A stretch of DNA of 64,000 nt from a virus: positions 30,431 to 94,430 of IMG/VR virus record IMGVR_UViG_3300037247_000961. One strand, written 5' to 3'. This document shows, one piece after another, positions 53,302 through 61,933 of the stretch. The notes beneath the pieces were generated by a model that saw only the letters and a list, made by a program, of their open reading frames with translations, made no database searches and was not told the DNA's origin. The position numbers and the translations under genes were made by a program. Positions within the stretch are counted from its first letter, which is position 1. Each line of letters starts with the position of its first letter.

Positions 53302-53359
53302 GACTCTCTCCTTTTTTGACCCGGCCACGCCGAATCAGTTGCGCGCCTCATAGGCGCAA

Positions 53360-53384
53360 GGAACTGTGCATCATGCACAGTTCC
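53360..53384. promoter_or_regulatory. 25-bp perfect palindrome before the scaffold gene
   Basis: GGAACTGTGCAT-C-ATGCACAGTTCC: 12-base arms around one base. On the minus strand a second short hairpin (GCGCCT-ATG-AGGCGC) follows between it and the scaffold start. A one-base centre favours a protein-binding dyad over an RNA loop. Contains the same 13-bp core as 47997-48009. Confidence 0.55.
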
Positions 53385-53387
53385 AAA

Positions 53388-53684
53388 TTAGATGCGTTTC
53401 CCCCAGTTGCCAGGGCCTTCGCCCTCGCAAACACTGGTCACCCACAACGAGTCATTGCCGTCAAGGATCACTTGGCCATTGACGCAAGTGCTTGACCACA
53501 CCCTGGTAACAATCATTGGCACCGGCACACCCATGTAAACCTTATTTCCAAAGTGCGCTTGATACCCATCCTTGCGGACTCGCATCATATCCCGATTATG
53601 GGAAGCATGTTCATACCGTCGATTGATGCTTGCCGCATCATCGTCCGACAATTGGTACAGAACGGTATCACCTAATTGAATCAT
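53388..53684 (-). CDS. Hypothetical phage protein
   Basis: 98 residues: small beta domain (MIQLGDTVLYQLSDDDAASI, NGQVILDGNDSLWVTSVCEG), not recognised. AAAGGAG lies in the gap between the tRNA-Thr 3' end and the ATG, so it is probably read with the tRNA. Confidence 0.55.
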   Translation of the reverse strand: MIQLGDTVLYQLSDDDAASINRRYEHASHNRDMMRVRKDGYQAHFGNKVYMGVPVPMIVTRVWSSTCVNGQVILDGNDSLWVTSVCEGEGPGNWGKRI

Positions 53685-53700
53685 CTTTCACTCCTTTTGT

Positions 53701-53775
53701 TGGTGCCGCGCCGAGGAATCGAACCCCGATCTGCCTCCTTACAAGGGAGGGCTCTGCCTGTTGAGCTAACGCGGC
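53701..53775 (-). tRNA. tRNA-Thr (UGU)
   Basis: 75 bases with encoded CCA. Acceptor GCCGCGT/GCGCGGC, D-stem GCTC/GAGC, anticodon stem CCTCC/GGAGG around CTTGTAA (anticodon TGT), T-arm CGGGG/CCTCG with TTCGATT. It resembles E. coli tRNA-Thr(UGU) but lacks the usual single base between the D and anticodon stems (position 26). Confidence 0.85.
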
Positions 53776-53825
53776 ATGTTGCTTTCAGCCTACATGCAAG
53801 CCTTAAATGTCGCCCGAAGGCAACA

Positions 53826-53999
53826 TCAACAAGCATCCGATTTGTTCCGCCGAGCAATCCACTCTTCATACTCGGGGAACTGGCCTCGCTCCGTGAGGCC
53901 TGCGGTCGATCCGATCATGACCGGCTTGCGATAGAGCGGGTCACTGGGATGAATTCGGCCTCGCGTTAATAGTGCCTCGGCCTTTTGTAAATCGCTCAT
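53826..53999 (-). CDS. 57-residue hypothetical protein
   Basis: Small gene starting at ATG 53999 with GAGGAGATCAA in front; stop TGA at 53828-53826. Sequence begins MSDLQKAEALLTRGRIHPSD and includes LYRKPVMIGSTAGLTERGQF; not recognised. It fills most of the stretch between the tRNA-Thr and the gene at 54118. The strong ribosome-binding site is the main support. Confidence 0.6.
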   Translation of the reverse strand: MSDLQKAEALLTRGRIHPSDPLYRKPVMIGSTAGLTERGQFPEYEEWIARRNKSDAC

Positions 54000-54024
54000 T
54001 TGATCTCCTCGGTTCGGTATAGTA

Positions 54025-54065
54025 GGAGTGCAGGAATTCTAGAAAACTGTGAATTCCTGCACTCC
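54025..54065. repeat. 15-bp perfect inverted repeat
   Basis: GGAGTGCAGGAATTC (54025-54039) and GAATTCCTGCACTCC (54051-54065) around an 11-base loop. In RNA it would be a very stable hairpin between the 54118-54963 gene and the 57-residue gene. No T-run follows, so it is not a standard terminator. It could stop exonucleases or be a processing or recombination site. Confidence 0.7.
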
Positions 54066-54117
54066 AAGTATAGCGGCCGGCAACCTAGCGCCGACCCCAG
54101 GCCCCAATGGCCACAAG

Positions 54118-54963
54118 TTACGAGATGTCGGCGAGTACCGAGCCGTCGATCTGTGACTGCCAGAACTTGGCAATGTTGTGCGCCGCTGGGTAAACCCGCG
54201 CACCAGTCGCCGTGAGAGACCCAAGGAGCACTTCTTCCATCGCCTCGGCGACAGTCGTAACCGTGCTGACCAGGGTCGTGATGCCCGTGCCCGCGTCGGT
54301 AATGTCCACGGCCGTCCCGGCCTCGGCCAATGCCTTGGTTGTGGCCAAGCTGAACGTGTCGGCACTGAGGCGAATGACCCAGTAATCCGTCCCGGAGGCA
54401 CCATTCTCCAACGTGGCATTATCGGCCACCATCGTGCCGCCCGTGGAGGCCAAAGTGATGGCATCACCAAGCGTGGCATCGAGTGTACGAGCCACGATGC
54501 GCAGGATCGTGGTCGCCGCAACATCGGTGATAACGGCCTTAACGGAATCGTTTCGAGCCGTGTCCAGGTCGTAAGTCGTCGCCGCTGCAAGGATATCCCG
54601 ATTGATCGCCGCCGCGAGATTGGCCATCGACTTGGCCGTGCCTACGGTCGTCGCCGCACCAACATCGATATCTCCGTCCGCCGCCGGAGTAGCGATGTAT
54701 GTATACGCCTTGCCAGCGATGGTAATGGTATCGGTCGCAATGGGACTCGTACACACGAAGAAGGAGAAAGAGTGCACGGCCTCAACGAGACCAGCCGGAG
54801 CATCAGCGACATTGTTCATGACCTTGTACGGACCTGCGCCCGTTTGAAAGCCATGCGCCGTGGCAGTGCAGATATCGGACGCCGCAGCAGTGAAAACGGT
54901 CTTCGGCCCATAGGGGAGTAACGCTCCGCCCTTGGCCGTAATGAATAGTGCTTTGGTAGTCAT
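54118..54963 (-). CDS. Virion protein with inserted Ig-like module
   Basis: 281 residues. N-terminal half includes ASDICTATAHGFQTGAGPYK, a motif of virion beta domains. Residues about 75-160 form the module DTITIAGKAYTYIATPAADG with helix AKSMANLAAAINRDI, resembling the insert in the connector at 35679-36590. Its position between minor head protein and scaffold suggests a capsid accessory or head-fibre protein. Confidence 0.55.
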   Translation of the reverse strand: MTTKALFITAKGGALLPYGPKTVFTAAASDICTATAHGFQTGAGPYKVMNNVADAPAGLVEAVHSFSFFVCTSPIATDTITIAGKAYTYIATPAADGDIDVGAATTVGTAKSMANLAAAINRDILAAATTYDLDTARNDSVKAVITDVAATTILRIVARTLDATLGDAITLASTGGTMVADNATLENGASGTDYWVIRLSADTFSLATTKALAEAGTAVDITDAGTGITTLVSTVTTVAEAMEEVLLGSLTATGARVYPAAHNIAKFWQSQIDGSVLADIS

Positions 54964-55052
54964 GTCATTAGTCCTTTTCCTGTACAGGTTGGTGGATCAC
55001 ACCATGCGATCCAATATCACCGCCTGTCGATGCATCAACAGACGGCAAATTC

Positions 55053-56276
55053 TTATACCGCAACACCCGCCGCTTTAAACGCGGCCCCGTGCGCAGCGGC
55101 TAATTGCTCAAGGGTGAACAGTTTACCAGTTTGGTCGACGAATTTGTCGAGCGTCAATCCGCCATCCCGGAACAGCTTGCCGCGCGAAACGCCAAGCACG
55201 TCGTTTTGAAACTCGGACGTCTGCCGACCGAGGAATTCCTGATATGTGGTCTTGGCTGGCGCCCGTCCAGTCAAATCCCGCATACGCTTCTGGGCGAATG
55301 AATCAAATGGTCCCTTGTGCCCTCTGGGCAAATTGGCTCGATTGCCTTGTACCTTGAGTCCATTCTGACGGCTATACTCACGGACAAGTCCCTTTTGCGT
55401 AAATTGGCGAATGGGGCGGTTGCCTATGACCTCTGGGGTCAGTACAGCAACGCGCATTGAGCGGCATTGAAAATGAACCGGCGGAATTGGCCCTTTGCCA
55501 ATCTCATAACGATTGCCGTCTAGGCTCATGCAAATATGCGTCGTGCGACTGTCCAATGTTGCAACGTACATTTCCTCTGTGAACAGGTCTTTGTTCTCAA
55601 CGTAATAGAGTCGCTTGGCATGGTTGGCAATGCCGTTGACCGCAGTGCGGGTTACTGCTACAGCCTGTCGCCGTGTGATCTCTGTCACTCCGTTCACACC
55701 GCGAAGGCGCTTTGTGCCCACAATACGGCGGGCGATCTGCGGTCCGGTTTCTCCTTGGACCATTCCGATTCGAATTTGTTGCTCAATGCGGGTCAGGTCT
55801 GCACGTGCAATGGTGTCCGCCCATTGCTTCATCGTCTGACCTTCAAACGGCTTGCTCGTCACAATGGCCTTAAGGAAACTGGTTTGCGGGATCACTGTAT
55901 CCAGGATCACCGGGACACTGCTCTTGAGCAATCCGTCCATGAAGCCCGGCTCCGCTACGGCCAAGTCCTGCATCTCTTTCACCCATAACGCAGTGACTTG
56001 CTTCCACGCTGTAATCCGGGTGCCCCGCAAGACCTTAATCAATCGTTGCATACGGATGACATCGGCCGGGGTATTAAGCCCACGGCGCCCAATTAGGCGA
56101 CTTCTGATCTTGTCCGCCATGTCTTGCTCAGTTGCATCGAGCAGCGCAATGACGCGCTTACTGATCGATCCCGATAGACGCATGAGTCCAATCTGATGCC
56201 GGATCACGGAATCAAAGAATACCTCATTGAACGTGAGAACGCCGCCGGGTAACTGTTTGGTTGGGTCGATGGTCAT
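55053..56276 (-). CDS. Minor head/morphogenesis protein (Mu gpF/SPP1 gp7-like)
   Basis: 407 residues. The conserved C-terminal-middle motif is clear: ATLDSRTTHICMSLDGNRYE and PIPPVHFQCRSMRVAVL, with RRQAVAVTRTAVNGIANHAK before it. These proteins enter the head with the portal and help form or pilot the capsid. Lies downstream of the portal as expected, separated by four small genes. Confidence 0.85.
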   Translation of the reverse strand: MTIDPTKQLPGGVLTFNEVFFDSVIRHQIGLMRLSGSISKRVIALLDATEQDMADKIRSRLIGRRGLNTPADVIRMQRLIKVLRGTRITAWKQVTALWVKEMQDLAVAEPGFMDGLLKSSVPVILDTVIPQTSFLKAIVTSKPFEGQTMKQWADTIARADLTRIEQQIRIGMVQGETGPQIARRIVGTKRLRGVNGVTEITRRQAVAVTRTAVNGIANHAKRLYYVENKDLFTEEMYVATLDSRTTHICMSLDGNRYEIGKGPIPPVHFQCRSMRVAVLTPEVIGNRPIRQFTQKGLVREYSRQNGLKVQGNRANLPRGHKGPFDSFAQKRMRDLTGRAPAKTTYQEFLGRQTSEFQNDVLGVSRGKLFRDGGLTLDKFVDQTGKLFTLEQLAAAHGAAFKAAGVAV

Positions 56277-56279
56277 TGG

Positions 56280-56741
56280 TTAGATAATGCCCAGTTCGGT
56301 GAGCCACGCGCACGTAGCTCTGGCGTTTATGTGCGTGATCCAAAGACCACCAGCATCGATCCATAACTGCCTGTGCTTTTCATAATCATCGATCAACAGA
56401 TCGCCGGGCTGGCAAAACGTATGCTTATCCTTGGCGCGACACGTAATGATTTCAGTGTCCGGTGTCAAGTGCCGCTTGCACCATTCCCGTTTGTTGTCCT
56501 CTGCCTCTGCCTCGGCTACTGACGACGGGATGCCGGTCAGCACGATGGGCTTGTATGGATACAACCGATCCCAAAGCATGTCTAGGTCCGGCATTTGCGG
56601 GATGGACTGGTAAAAACCCTTATGCTCCCGCACCGCTTTCCAGTCCACTCCTCCTGGCCGCATTGGCACCTTGCCGAAGGTCTTAAGGTAATGCTTATCA
56701 AAGTCGGCCAGCACCCCGTCCATATCGACATAGATTTGCAT
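56280..56741 (-). CDS. 5'(3')-deoxyribonucleotidase (HAD family)
   Basis: 153 residues. HAD motifs: IYVDMDGVLADFDKHYLKTF (nucleophile Asp), PIVLTGIPSS (motif II), CRAKDKHTFCQPGDLLIDDY (Lys and acidic motif III/IV). Family members dephosphorylate dNMPs, especially dUMP/dTMP. It is an unusual location, within the head genes, for a nucleotide enzyme; others lie at 1.6-6.9 kb. Confidence 0.8.
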   Translation of the reverse strand: MQIYVDMDGVLADFDKHYLKTFGKVPMRPGGVDWKAVREHKGFYQSIPQMPDLDMLWDRLYPYKPIVLTGIPSSVAEAEAEDNKREWCKRHLTPDTEIITCRAKDKHTFCQPGDLLIDDYEKHRQLWIDAGGLWITHINARATCAWLTELGII

Positions 56742-57157
56742 TAGGCCTCCTTCTCCAATTCTCGGTCGGTTAATTCAAATTTAGCCTTTTCATCAACCAA
56801 CGGCGACTCACCAGCCTCACGCTTAGCCTTTGCAGATGCCCGCGAAAAGTCGTGCTTGCCACGGACAAGTTGCCATTGACCGAAGATCAATTCGGTCTCG
56901 CCCGTGTGCTTACCGTCCACATTTGGCTTGTATGCCACGGCCCACCCCGTATTGTCGCCCGGCGCATAGATCTCAATGATGGACTTGATTGTCGGTTCGC
57001 CATCGAATAGAATCGTCCAATCAACGCTATGGATATCCTGTGGCATGTTCAAAGGCACACTTACAAACATACCTCGCGCCGCAAGCTTGGCCAATGTGAC
57101 CGGCGACGTTAATACATTATGCATGATAGATTCAGCAACGCTTGGATGATCACTCAT
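56741..57157 (-). CDS. Hypothetical phage protein
   Basis: 138 residues from ATG 57157, eight bases into the upstream gene. Mixed alpha/beta (VDWTILFDGEPTIKSIIEIY, ELIFGQWQLVRGKHDFSRAS) with a charged C-terminus. Not recognised. Confidence 0.5.
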   Translation of the reverse strand: MSDHPSVAESIMHNVLTSPVTLAKLAARGMFVSVPLNMPQDIHSVDWTILFDGEPTIKSIIEIYAPGDNTGWAVAYKPNVDGKHTGETELIFGQWQLVRGKHDFSRASAKAKREAGESPLVDEKAKFELTDRELEKEA

Positions 57158-57398
57158 TGTCCTCGTCTTCCTCTTGGGCCTTAATATAAACGGCGATTTC
57201 CTCATCCGTCATTGGCCGGAAATCACTTATCCCTGCAGTCTCGCCCGCTGTTGAAATCGCAACATCAACCAAGGACGCTGGGATATCCTCCTTTATGGCC
57301 TTCCCACCGCCCACTGAAACAACAGCGTTAATTCCCGCTGCATCGCTTGTCAGGTATACGCTCAAACTTATGCGCATTCCTTCAGGCAACCTTACCAT
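57150..57398 (-). CDS. Hypothetical phage protein
   Basis: 82 residues from ATG 57398, chosen because AAGGAGAG precedes it. The ATG at 57416 is in frame but less well placed. Small alpha/beta protein with an acidic end (IKAQEEDEDNE). Not recognised. Confidence 0.5.
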   Translation of the reverse strand: MVRLPEGMRISLSVYLTSDAAGINAVVSVGGGKAIKEDIPASLVDVAISTAGETAGISDFRPMTDEEIAVYIKAQEEDEDNE

Positions 57399-57399
57399 C

Positions 57400-57903
57400 T
57401 CAACTCTCCTTGTCATCTCGCCAATTGGCGATTCGCATACGGGCAGTCGCGCCTAGATTGATAAATCGATGCAGCCCATAATCATGGGCCACGATGCGTC
57501 CATTGAATCGCCCGAAATTACTGTACTTCAAGTCGGTGAAGAAGCATGGCATCTTTTCAGGGAAGGCGGACTCTTCCATCGGACGAGTCCGCGCCTGAAT
57601 TAAGACTATACCACATGGGCTTATGTAATGGCAAGGGGCAAACCATTTCAGGGCGTCTTGTTCTGTATATTCTAGGTCGCTCCAGACCTGCCACTCTGCG
57701 ACATTCTGAAACGAGTGGGTGGCGGTTTCGATCTTGACCACGAGCGATGGATCGGTGCCATGTACATACACGCCGCGGCCAATACCTCCACCGAGGAACT
57801 TGCCAGTCATGGTGCGGAAGAAATCAAGGGCAATAGTGCCAGAGAAGTAAGATGCTACTCCCGAGTCCTGCACTGACGGGCGCTTTATTGTGCCGTCACT
57901 CAT
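57400..57903 (-). CDS. Small protein-kinase-like protein
   Basis: 167 residues from ATG 57903, overlapping the portal stop by eight bases. It reads like a compressed kinase fold: FLGGGIGRGVYVHG (glycine-rich loop), SLVVKIETAT (lysine), NVAEWQVWSDL (helix C glutamate), hinge-like ISPCGIVLIQARTRPME, then FTDLKYSNFGRFNGRIVAHDYGL, resembling the catalytic DxKxxN loop plus a DYG in place of DFG. At half the usual kinase length it may be a minimal kinase or a pseudokinase. Its place between portal and minor head genes is unexpected. Confidence 0.55.
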   Translation of the reverse strand: MSDGTIKRPSVQDSGVASYFSGTIALDFFRTMTGKFLGGGIGRGVYVHGTDPSLVVKIETATHSFQNVAEWQVWSDLEYTEQDALKWFAPCHYISPCGIVLIQARTRPMEESAFPEKMPCFFTDLKYSNFGRFNGRIVAHDYGLHRFINLGATARMRIANWRDDKES

Positions 57904-59410
57904 CGTCACGTTCCGCCGCAAGGTCCGCCGCGTCTTGTGAACGGTTGAAGTCTGCATCCTTAGCACCTTCGATGAATGTCAAATCGAGTTCCTTTTCCTT
58001 TTCGATCTCTGCCAACTCTTCCTCGAAGTCCATGTCGGTTAGCTCCCGCTCATGCATGCGATCATGGATAGTGCGAAGGCTGAGCGGCGCACCCAACGCC
58101 TTGGCCGTCATCCATTCGTTAAGCGTCTTACCGTCCAAGCTGTCATCAGCAAAGTCCAAATTCGGAGTGACCTTGACCTTACTGTCATCCTGACCGAGCC
58201 AGCGCGCAGCCATCTTGAGCACTTGCTCTAGACCGAAGGCGCCAGCCAGCACAATTTGATTCAGCGTCGCCGTCCGCGCCGCCACACGAATCTTGAGAGC
58301 GTCTCCCGATTCCTTCTCCCGACTCACACTGTCGATTAACTGGCCTCCCTTTTCACTGGCCTGCCGATAATCATTCTCCAAGGCCTCACGCATCTCGGTA
58401 AGGCCTTCACTATTGACACCGATGTACTTGGCATCGTTGCCTGGCCCCGAGGGCAATTCGATGGACGCATTAGCCCCTGTGCGGAAGGTGGTTTCACCAG
58501 GAACGGCTCCCTCACCTCCCGTAGCGCCAAGCGCGCCGATGACAACTAACGTATCTTGTCCTTGCATGAACAGGGCTTGCCGATAATCGGCCTCCCCGCG
58601 ATAGATTGTAAGGGCAAGACGGCCTAGGCCCAAGAGGGGCGGCGCGTCTGGCTCCGGGATGATGTCCTTGGCATTGATAAACACAAACGGAATCTCGTCC
58701 AGCGTTTTACCGCCGATGGATGGAATCACCAAATCCAGCGCATTGAAGTTTGCAGAGTTTTCATCGAACATGCCAGTCGCATACACCCCTGCCGCCTCAT
58801 TGAGCGTAGGGTCACCAAGAATGAGAGCGCGGTACTTCTTTTTGAACTCCCATTCAAAATTGGCGATTCTTTCATGCTCCGACTCATCGAGGATGACCAA
58901 GTTCAGGATTTGCCGAAGGGGCATCCCAACTTTGCCGTCGTCCCAATTCAGGATCGTTGCAGCTTGGTAAGTAGCGATATAAGGCAACGTGCCGACCGGC
59001 GATTGGTCCGCCACATCCAGGAGCAACCCCATGCGTCCAGTGATTAACTGTTGCTCGTTGATACGCTGCAAGAGCATTTCGAGAGACTCGCCGAACAGCG
59101 TCACGCTTTCCAGCATAGGCTCCATCGGCTTTGGCAACTCGATGACCGGTGGCTTGTGATGCATCACACCGAGCATAGCCTCAACCGCGTCCTTGACACT
59201 GTTCGGGAACACAGCACGCTCCCTGTAAGCGTCATATGCCGCCTTGCCTGGCTGGCCTTTATTCATACCGTCCGCCTTTTGACCGGACGTCACTGGAAGG
59301 TAAAGTTGTCCCTGATCCTTGATCTTGCGTTCGCCCTCGTGGACGTCCGCCATCAAGTTCCAATCGGGAAGGGCCTTGGTGTAACTGGGATGTTTTGAAT
59401 CGAGTGCCAT
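57896..59410 (-). CDS. Portal protein (DUF4055)
   Basis: 504 residues. HPSYTKALPDWNLMADVHEG with YRERAVFPNSVKDAVEAMLG near the N-terminus is the DUF4055 portal signature; the middle includes LYIATYQAATILNW-like wing sequence (TLPYIATYQAATILNWDDG). The C-terminus is acidic and helical (MDFEEELAEIEKEKELDLTF). Lies downstream of the large terminase, separated from it by an inserted endonuclease gene. Confidence 0.9.
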   Translation of the reverse strand: MALDSKHPSYTKALPDWNLMADVHEGERKIKDQGQLYLPVTSGQKADGMNKGQPGKAAYDAYRERAVFPNSVKDAVEAMLGVMHHKPPVIELPKPMEPMLESVTLFGESLEMLLQRINEQQLITGRMGLLLDVADQSPVGTLPYIATYQAATILNWDDGKVGMPLRQILNLVILDESEHERIANFEWEFKKKYRALILGDPTLNEAAGVYATGMFDENSANFNALDLVIPSIGGKTLDEIPFVFINAKDIIPEPDAPPLLGLGRLALTIYRGEADYRQALFMQGQDTLVVIGALGATGGEGAVPGETTFRTGANASIELPSGPGNDAKYIGVNSEGLTEMREALENDYRQASEKGGQLIDSVSREKESGDALKIRVAARTATLNQIVLAGAFGLEQVLKMAARWLGQDDSKVKVTPNLDFADDSLDGKTLNEWMTAKALGAPLSLRTIHDRMHERELTDMDFEEELAEIEKEKELDLTFIEGAKDADFNRSQDAADLAAERDDE

Positions 59411-59487
59411 CGTTACCTCGGAATACGGAGATTAAGCATTAATCTACCTAAGTTCATAACACAGTTCTTTAGAAAAGGCAAACAATT

Positions 59488-60138
59488 TTACAGCAAAATA
59501 AGCTGATTGGAATTATGCAAACGCGCTTGTTTGCTCAATCGTTGAGCTTCTTTAAGCCGACGATTGAATTCTGGGTCTTGACGCAGCTTTTTCATCCTTT
59601 GTGACCGTTGTTTCCGAATCTTAGGATCGGCATTGTTCTTTGCAAGAACTTTTTCCATCTTTTCTCGATGACCTGGTTTTGCCCACGCAGCCATACATGC
59701 TTTCCTCTGACTCTCTCGATATTCTTCGGTTCCATTTCTGTAAGCATGATGTTTCTTCACTGCGGATTGAAGATTCGGATGGATTGCTTTACCCCTGTTC
59801 GCTGATCCAATTCGATATCGCACTTCCTCGCTTGGATCACCCCCAGTCGATCCCCCACGAACTGTATTGTACTCCGAAGGACTCCGAGTGCCAAAGGACT
59901 GAATGAAATAATCCTCTAAGGCAAATATTAAATCTCTTGGGCCAACTAGCAAAGTCCTAACAGTAAAGTTTTCGGCCCCGTACTTACGCATAGCATTTTG
60001 AAGATATGATCCATCACCGCGCGGATTGGTCCGTTTGGAATCAGACACATGACCACTGAAGCGGCGAGCAATGGTGTTTTTTGTAGCCCCAATATATTGT
60101 TTCCCCTCTGGGCCTGTAATGATGTAAAGTTCTGCCAT
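59488..60138 (-). CDS. GIY-YIG homing endonuclease
   Basis: 216 residues. LYIITGPEGKQYIGAT is the GIY-YIG motif; RRFSGHVSDSKRTNPRGDGS supplies the catalytic arginine and histidine, and ALEDYFIQSFGTRSP the glutamate. The basic C-terminus with repeated helices (RQDPEFNRRLKEAQRLSKQA-type) binds DNA. It begins directly after the terminase stop, splitting the terminase-portal pair. A Seg-like mobile gene. Confidence 0.85.
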   Translation of the reverse strand: MAELYIITGPEGKQYIGATKNTIARRFSGHVSDSKRTNPRGDGSYLQNAMRKYGAENFTVRTLLVGPRDLIFALEDYFIQSFGTRSPSEYNTVRGGSTGGDPSEEVRYRIGSANRGKAIHPNLQSAVKKHHAYRNGTEEYRESQRKACMAAWAKPGHREKMEKVLAKNNADPKIRKQRSQRMKKLRQDPEFNRRLKEAQRLSKQARLHNSNQLILL

Positions 60139-61725
60139 TTAATACATCCCGAGATGGCGACCCGATTTGGCGTATTGCCCAGCAAAGCGTACGCGGTAGC
60201 GCGTTTCATCGCAGACATGGTCCTCGGCATTTTTGTCGACTAGGTCCATGTCCTTTTCATCACGCGGCAGATTCGGCACAGTGCGCATGAACTGAATGCA
60301 CTCCTCACAAACGAACAAACCCGGCAACTCGCGCGGCCGTCCCTTTTTCGGATGCGCATGCTTGATCATCTTGCGCATATGCTCCAGTCCATTCTTGACC
60401 GAGCCAGCCGTCTTATCGGCTCTCGTCCAGGCAATCCCGGAATACATCAAATTACCAATACGTACGGGCCGCGACATGTCAATGGCGATGCTCACCCCAT
60501 TCTCAACATTGTGGATAGCGTTATCCGCTGGGCCTGATTGGACGCGTGCCCTCTTGATCGTACGCAAACCCCACATTAGCTCACGCTCTACAATGCCGGC
60601 TGCCACTTCAACGGCCAGCATGCGCTTGCCTTGGTTCGGGCGCCCTGACCAGCCATACCACTCATGAATGCGAAATAGATCCCCGCGGACCGTGCTGCGC
60701 ATCTTGCCATCCTTGAACAGCAAATCGCTCCCGTTGGACTCAGCCCACCAGCCAACCGAAAAAGGCGCACTCGATCCCCAATCAAAGGATCGGTCGATGC
60801 GCCAACCATTGGGCACCTCGAACGCAGGCACAATGTTATGTGCCGCTACCCACACATCATCGAACATGCCACCGGCCACAATATCCCATGACCCATGGAG
60901 CCATGCTTCAGCCATGGCAGGGTTGTTCGCTGATGCAATAATCGTTTGCTTGTAATTTGGATCTTCCTTGAGCAGAATCTTATTCTCATCAAGGTAACTG
61001 TATATGGAGCAGCGCGATGGATACAAACGACCCTCGGGGTCCGTTGCATCGTCGATGTAAATGGATTTCCACCACTGTCCATATAGGCGGTAGCGCTCTT
61101 TAACCCAATTGTGGCCTGTCCCATAAGGATTCGTCGTTGCGCGAATCATACGAGGCAAGCCGGGCGTCGACGACCGGCAACACGCAAACATCTGCGTAAA
61201 ACAAGAGTCATCGGCCCAGTTACATAGCTCCTCCCAGCCAATGAATGGATACTCATGGCCCAAGAGGGCAAGGGCGTCGGTAGTCCGGTTCATGTGGCGG
61301 AACATGAGCATCTCGCCAGTATCCCACTCCCATTGCATCTTTGTTTTATTGAACTTGGCGCGATTGCCAAATACCTGCCGGAACCACTTCTCCGACTTGG
61401 CTTGGACGTCCGCAAGCTGGGGGTAGGTCTGCCGGAAAATGATGCCACGCCATGCAGCGCCGAAGCCCCTATCTACATATTGGGCATAGCTCATCAATAA
61501 TGCATCGGTTTTACCGCCACCACGCGTGCCATGAATCAAACACTCAAACACGGTACATGCCATGAAGTCGTTTTGTGATCCATCCTGCGGAGCCCAGATG
61601 ATGTCCAGCCCCATATCAGTTTGAATCGGAACGCGCGCCTCTTGCTTAACGGCTTCCTTGTAGCGCGCCGCGTACTCAACCTCCTCCTCATCGGACGGAG
61701 TATGTACGCCTATGGCCTCAGTCAT
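60139..61725 (-). CDS. terL: Terminase large subunit
   Basis: 528 residues from ATG 61725, overlapping the upstream gene by eight bases. Walker A is FECLIHGTRGGGKTDALL (residues about 60-75), Walker B YPFIGWEELCNW, coupling motif MIRATTNPYGTG, and nuclease-domain acidic residues in DRSFDWGSSAPF. Packages DNA into the procapsid through the portal. Confidence 0.9.
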   Translation of the reverse strand: MTEAIGVHTPSDEEEVEYAARYKEAVKQEARVPIQTDMGLDIIWAPQDGSQNDFMACTVFECLIHGTRGGGKTDALLMSYAQYVDRGFGAAWRGIIFRQTYPQLADVQAKSEKWFRQVFGNRAKFNKTKMQWEWDTGEMLMFRHMNRTTDALALLGHEYPFIGWEELCNWADDSCFTQMFACCRSSTPGLPRMIRATTNPYGTGHNWVKERYRLYGQWWKSIYIDDATDPEGRLYPSRCSIYSYLDENKILLKEDPNYKQTIIASANNPAMAEAWLHGSWDIVAGGMFDDVWVAAHNIVPAFEVPNGWRIDRSFDWGSSAPFSVGWWAESNGSDLLFKDGKMRSTVRGDLFRIHEWYGWSGRPNQGKRMLAVEVAAGIVERELMWGLRTIKRARVQSGPADNAIHNVENGVSIAIDMSRPVRIGNLMYSGIAWTRADKTAGSVKNGLEHMRKMIKHAHPKKGRPRELPGLFVCEECIQFMRTVPNLPRDEKDMDLVDKNAEDHVCDETRYRVRFAGQYAKSGRHLGMY

Positions 61726-61933
61726 CGTTCTGGGCTTCCTCAACGACATCGGCAAATGCAGTAAATAGGAGAGCGGCCCGTGCACAATCCGGCCCTATCT
61801 CACCTTCGTCCATCGGGTAGCCGGCTATTTTGGCAAAGATCGAAAACTCCTCCAGCCGCTTGGCCAATGATAGGAACAAGTTGGGATTGGCCATATGGTA
61901 CTCAAAGGTCTGCTCGGGGGTCATGGTAGCCAT
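61718..61933 (-). CDS. Hypothetical small phage protein
   Basis: 71 residues from ATG 61933; ATG 61924 is an alternative that forms ATGA with the phosphoribosyltransferase stop. Helical: EQTFEYHMANPNLFLSLAKR, CARAALLFTAFADVVEEAQN. It weakly resembles the 62-residue protein at 62285-62473 (LAKRLEEFSIFAKIAGYP vs LGRRLKELSIHAERIKWP), suggesting a duplication. Confidence 0.55.
   Translation of the reverse strand: MATMTPEQTFEYHMANPNLFLSLAKRLEEFSIFAKIAGYPMDEGEIGPDCARAALLFTAFADVVEEAQNDD

Noticed and set aside
53681-53869. 62-codon minus frame across tRNA-Thr
   Set aside because: Reads through the tRNA; part of it is another frame of the 57-residue gene.
54178-54921. 247-codon plus-strand open frame
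   Set aside because: Antisense of the virion protein at 54118-54963; arginine-rich, low-complexity shadow.
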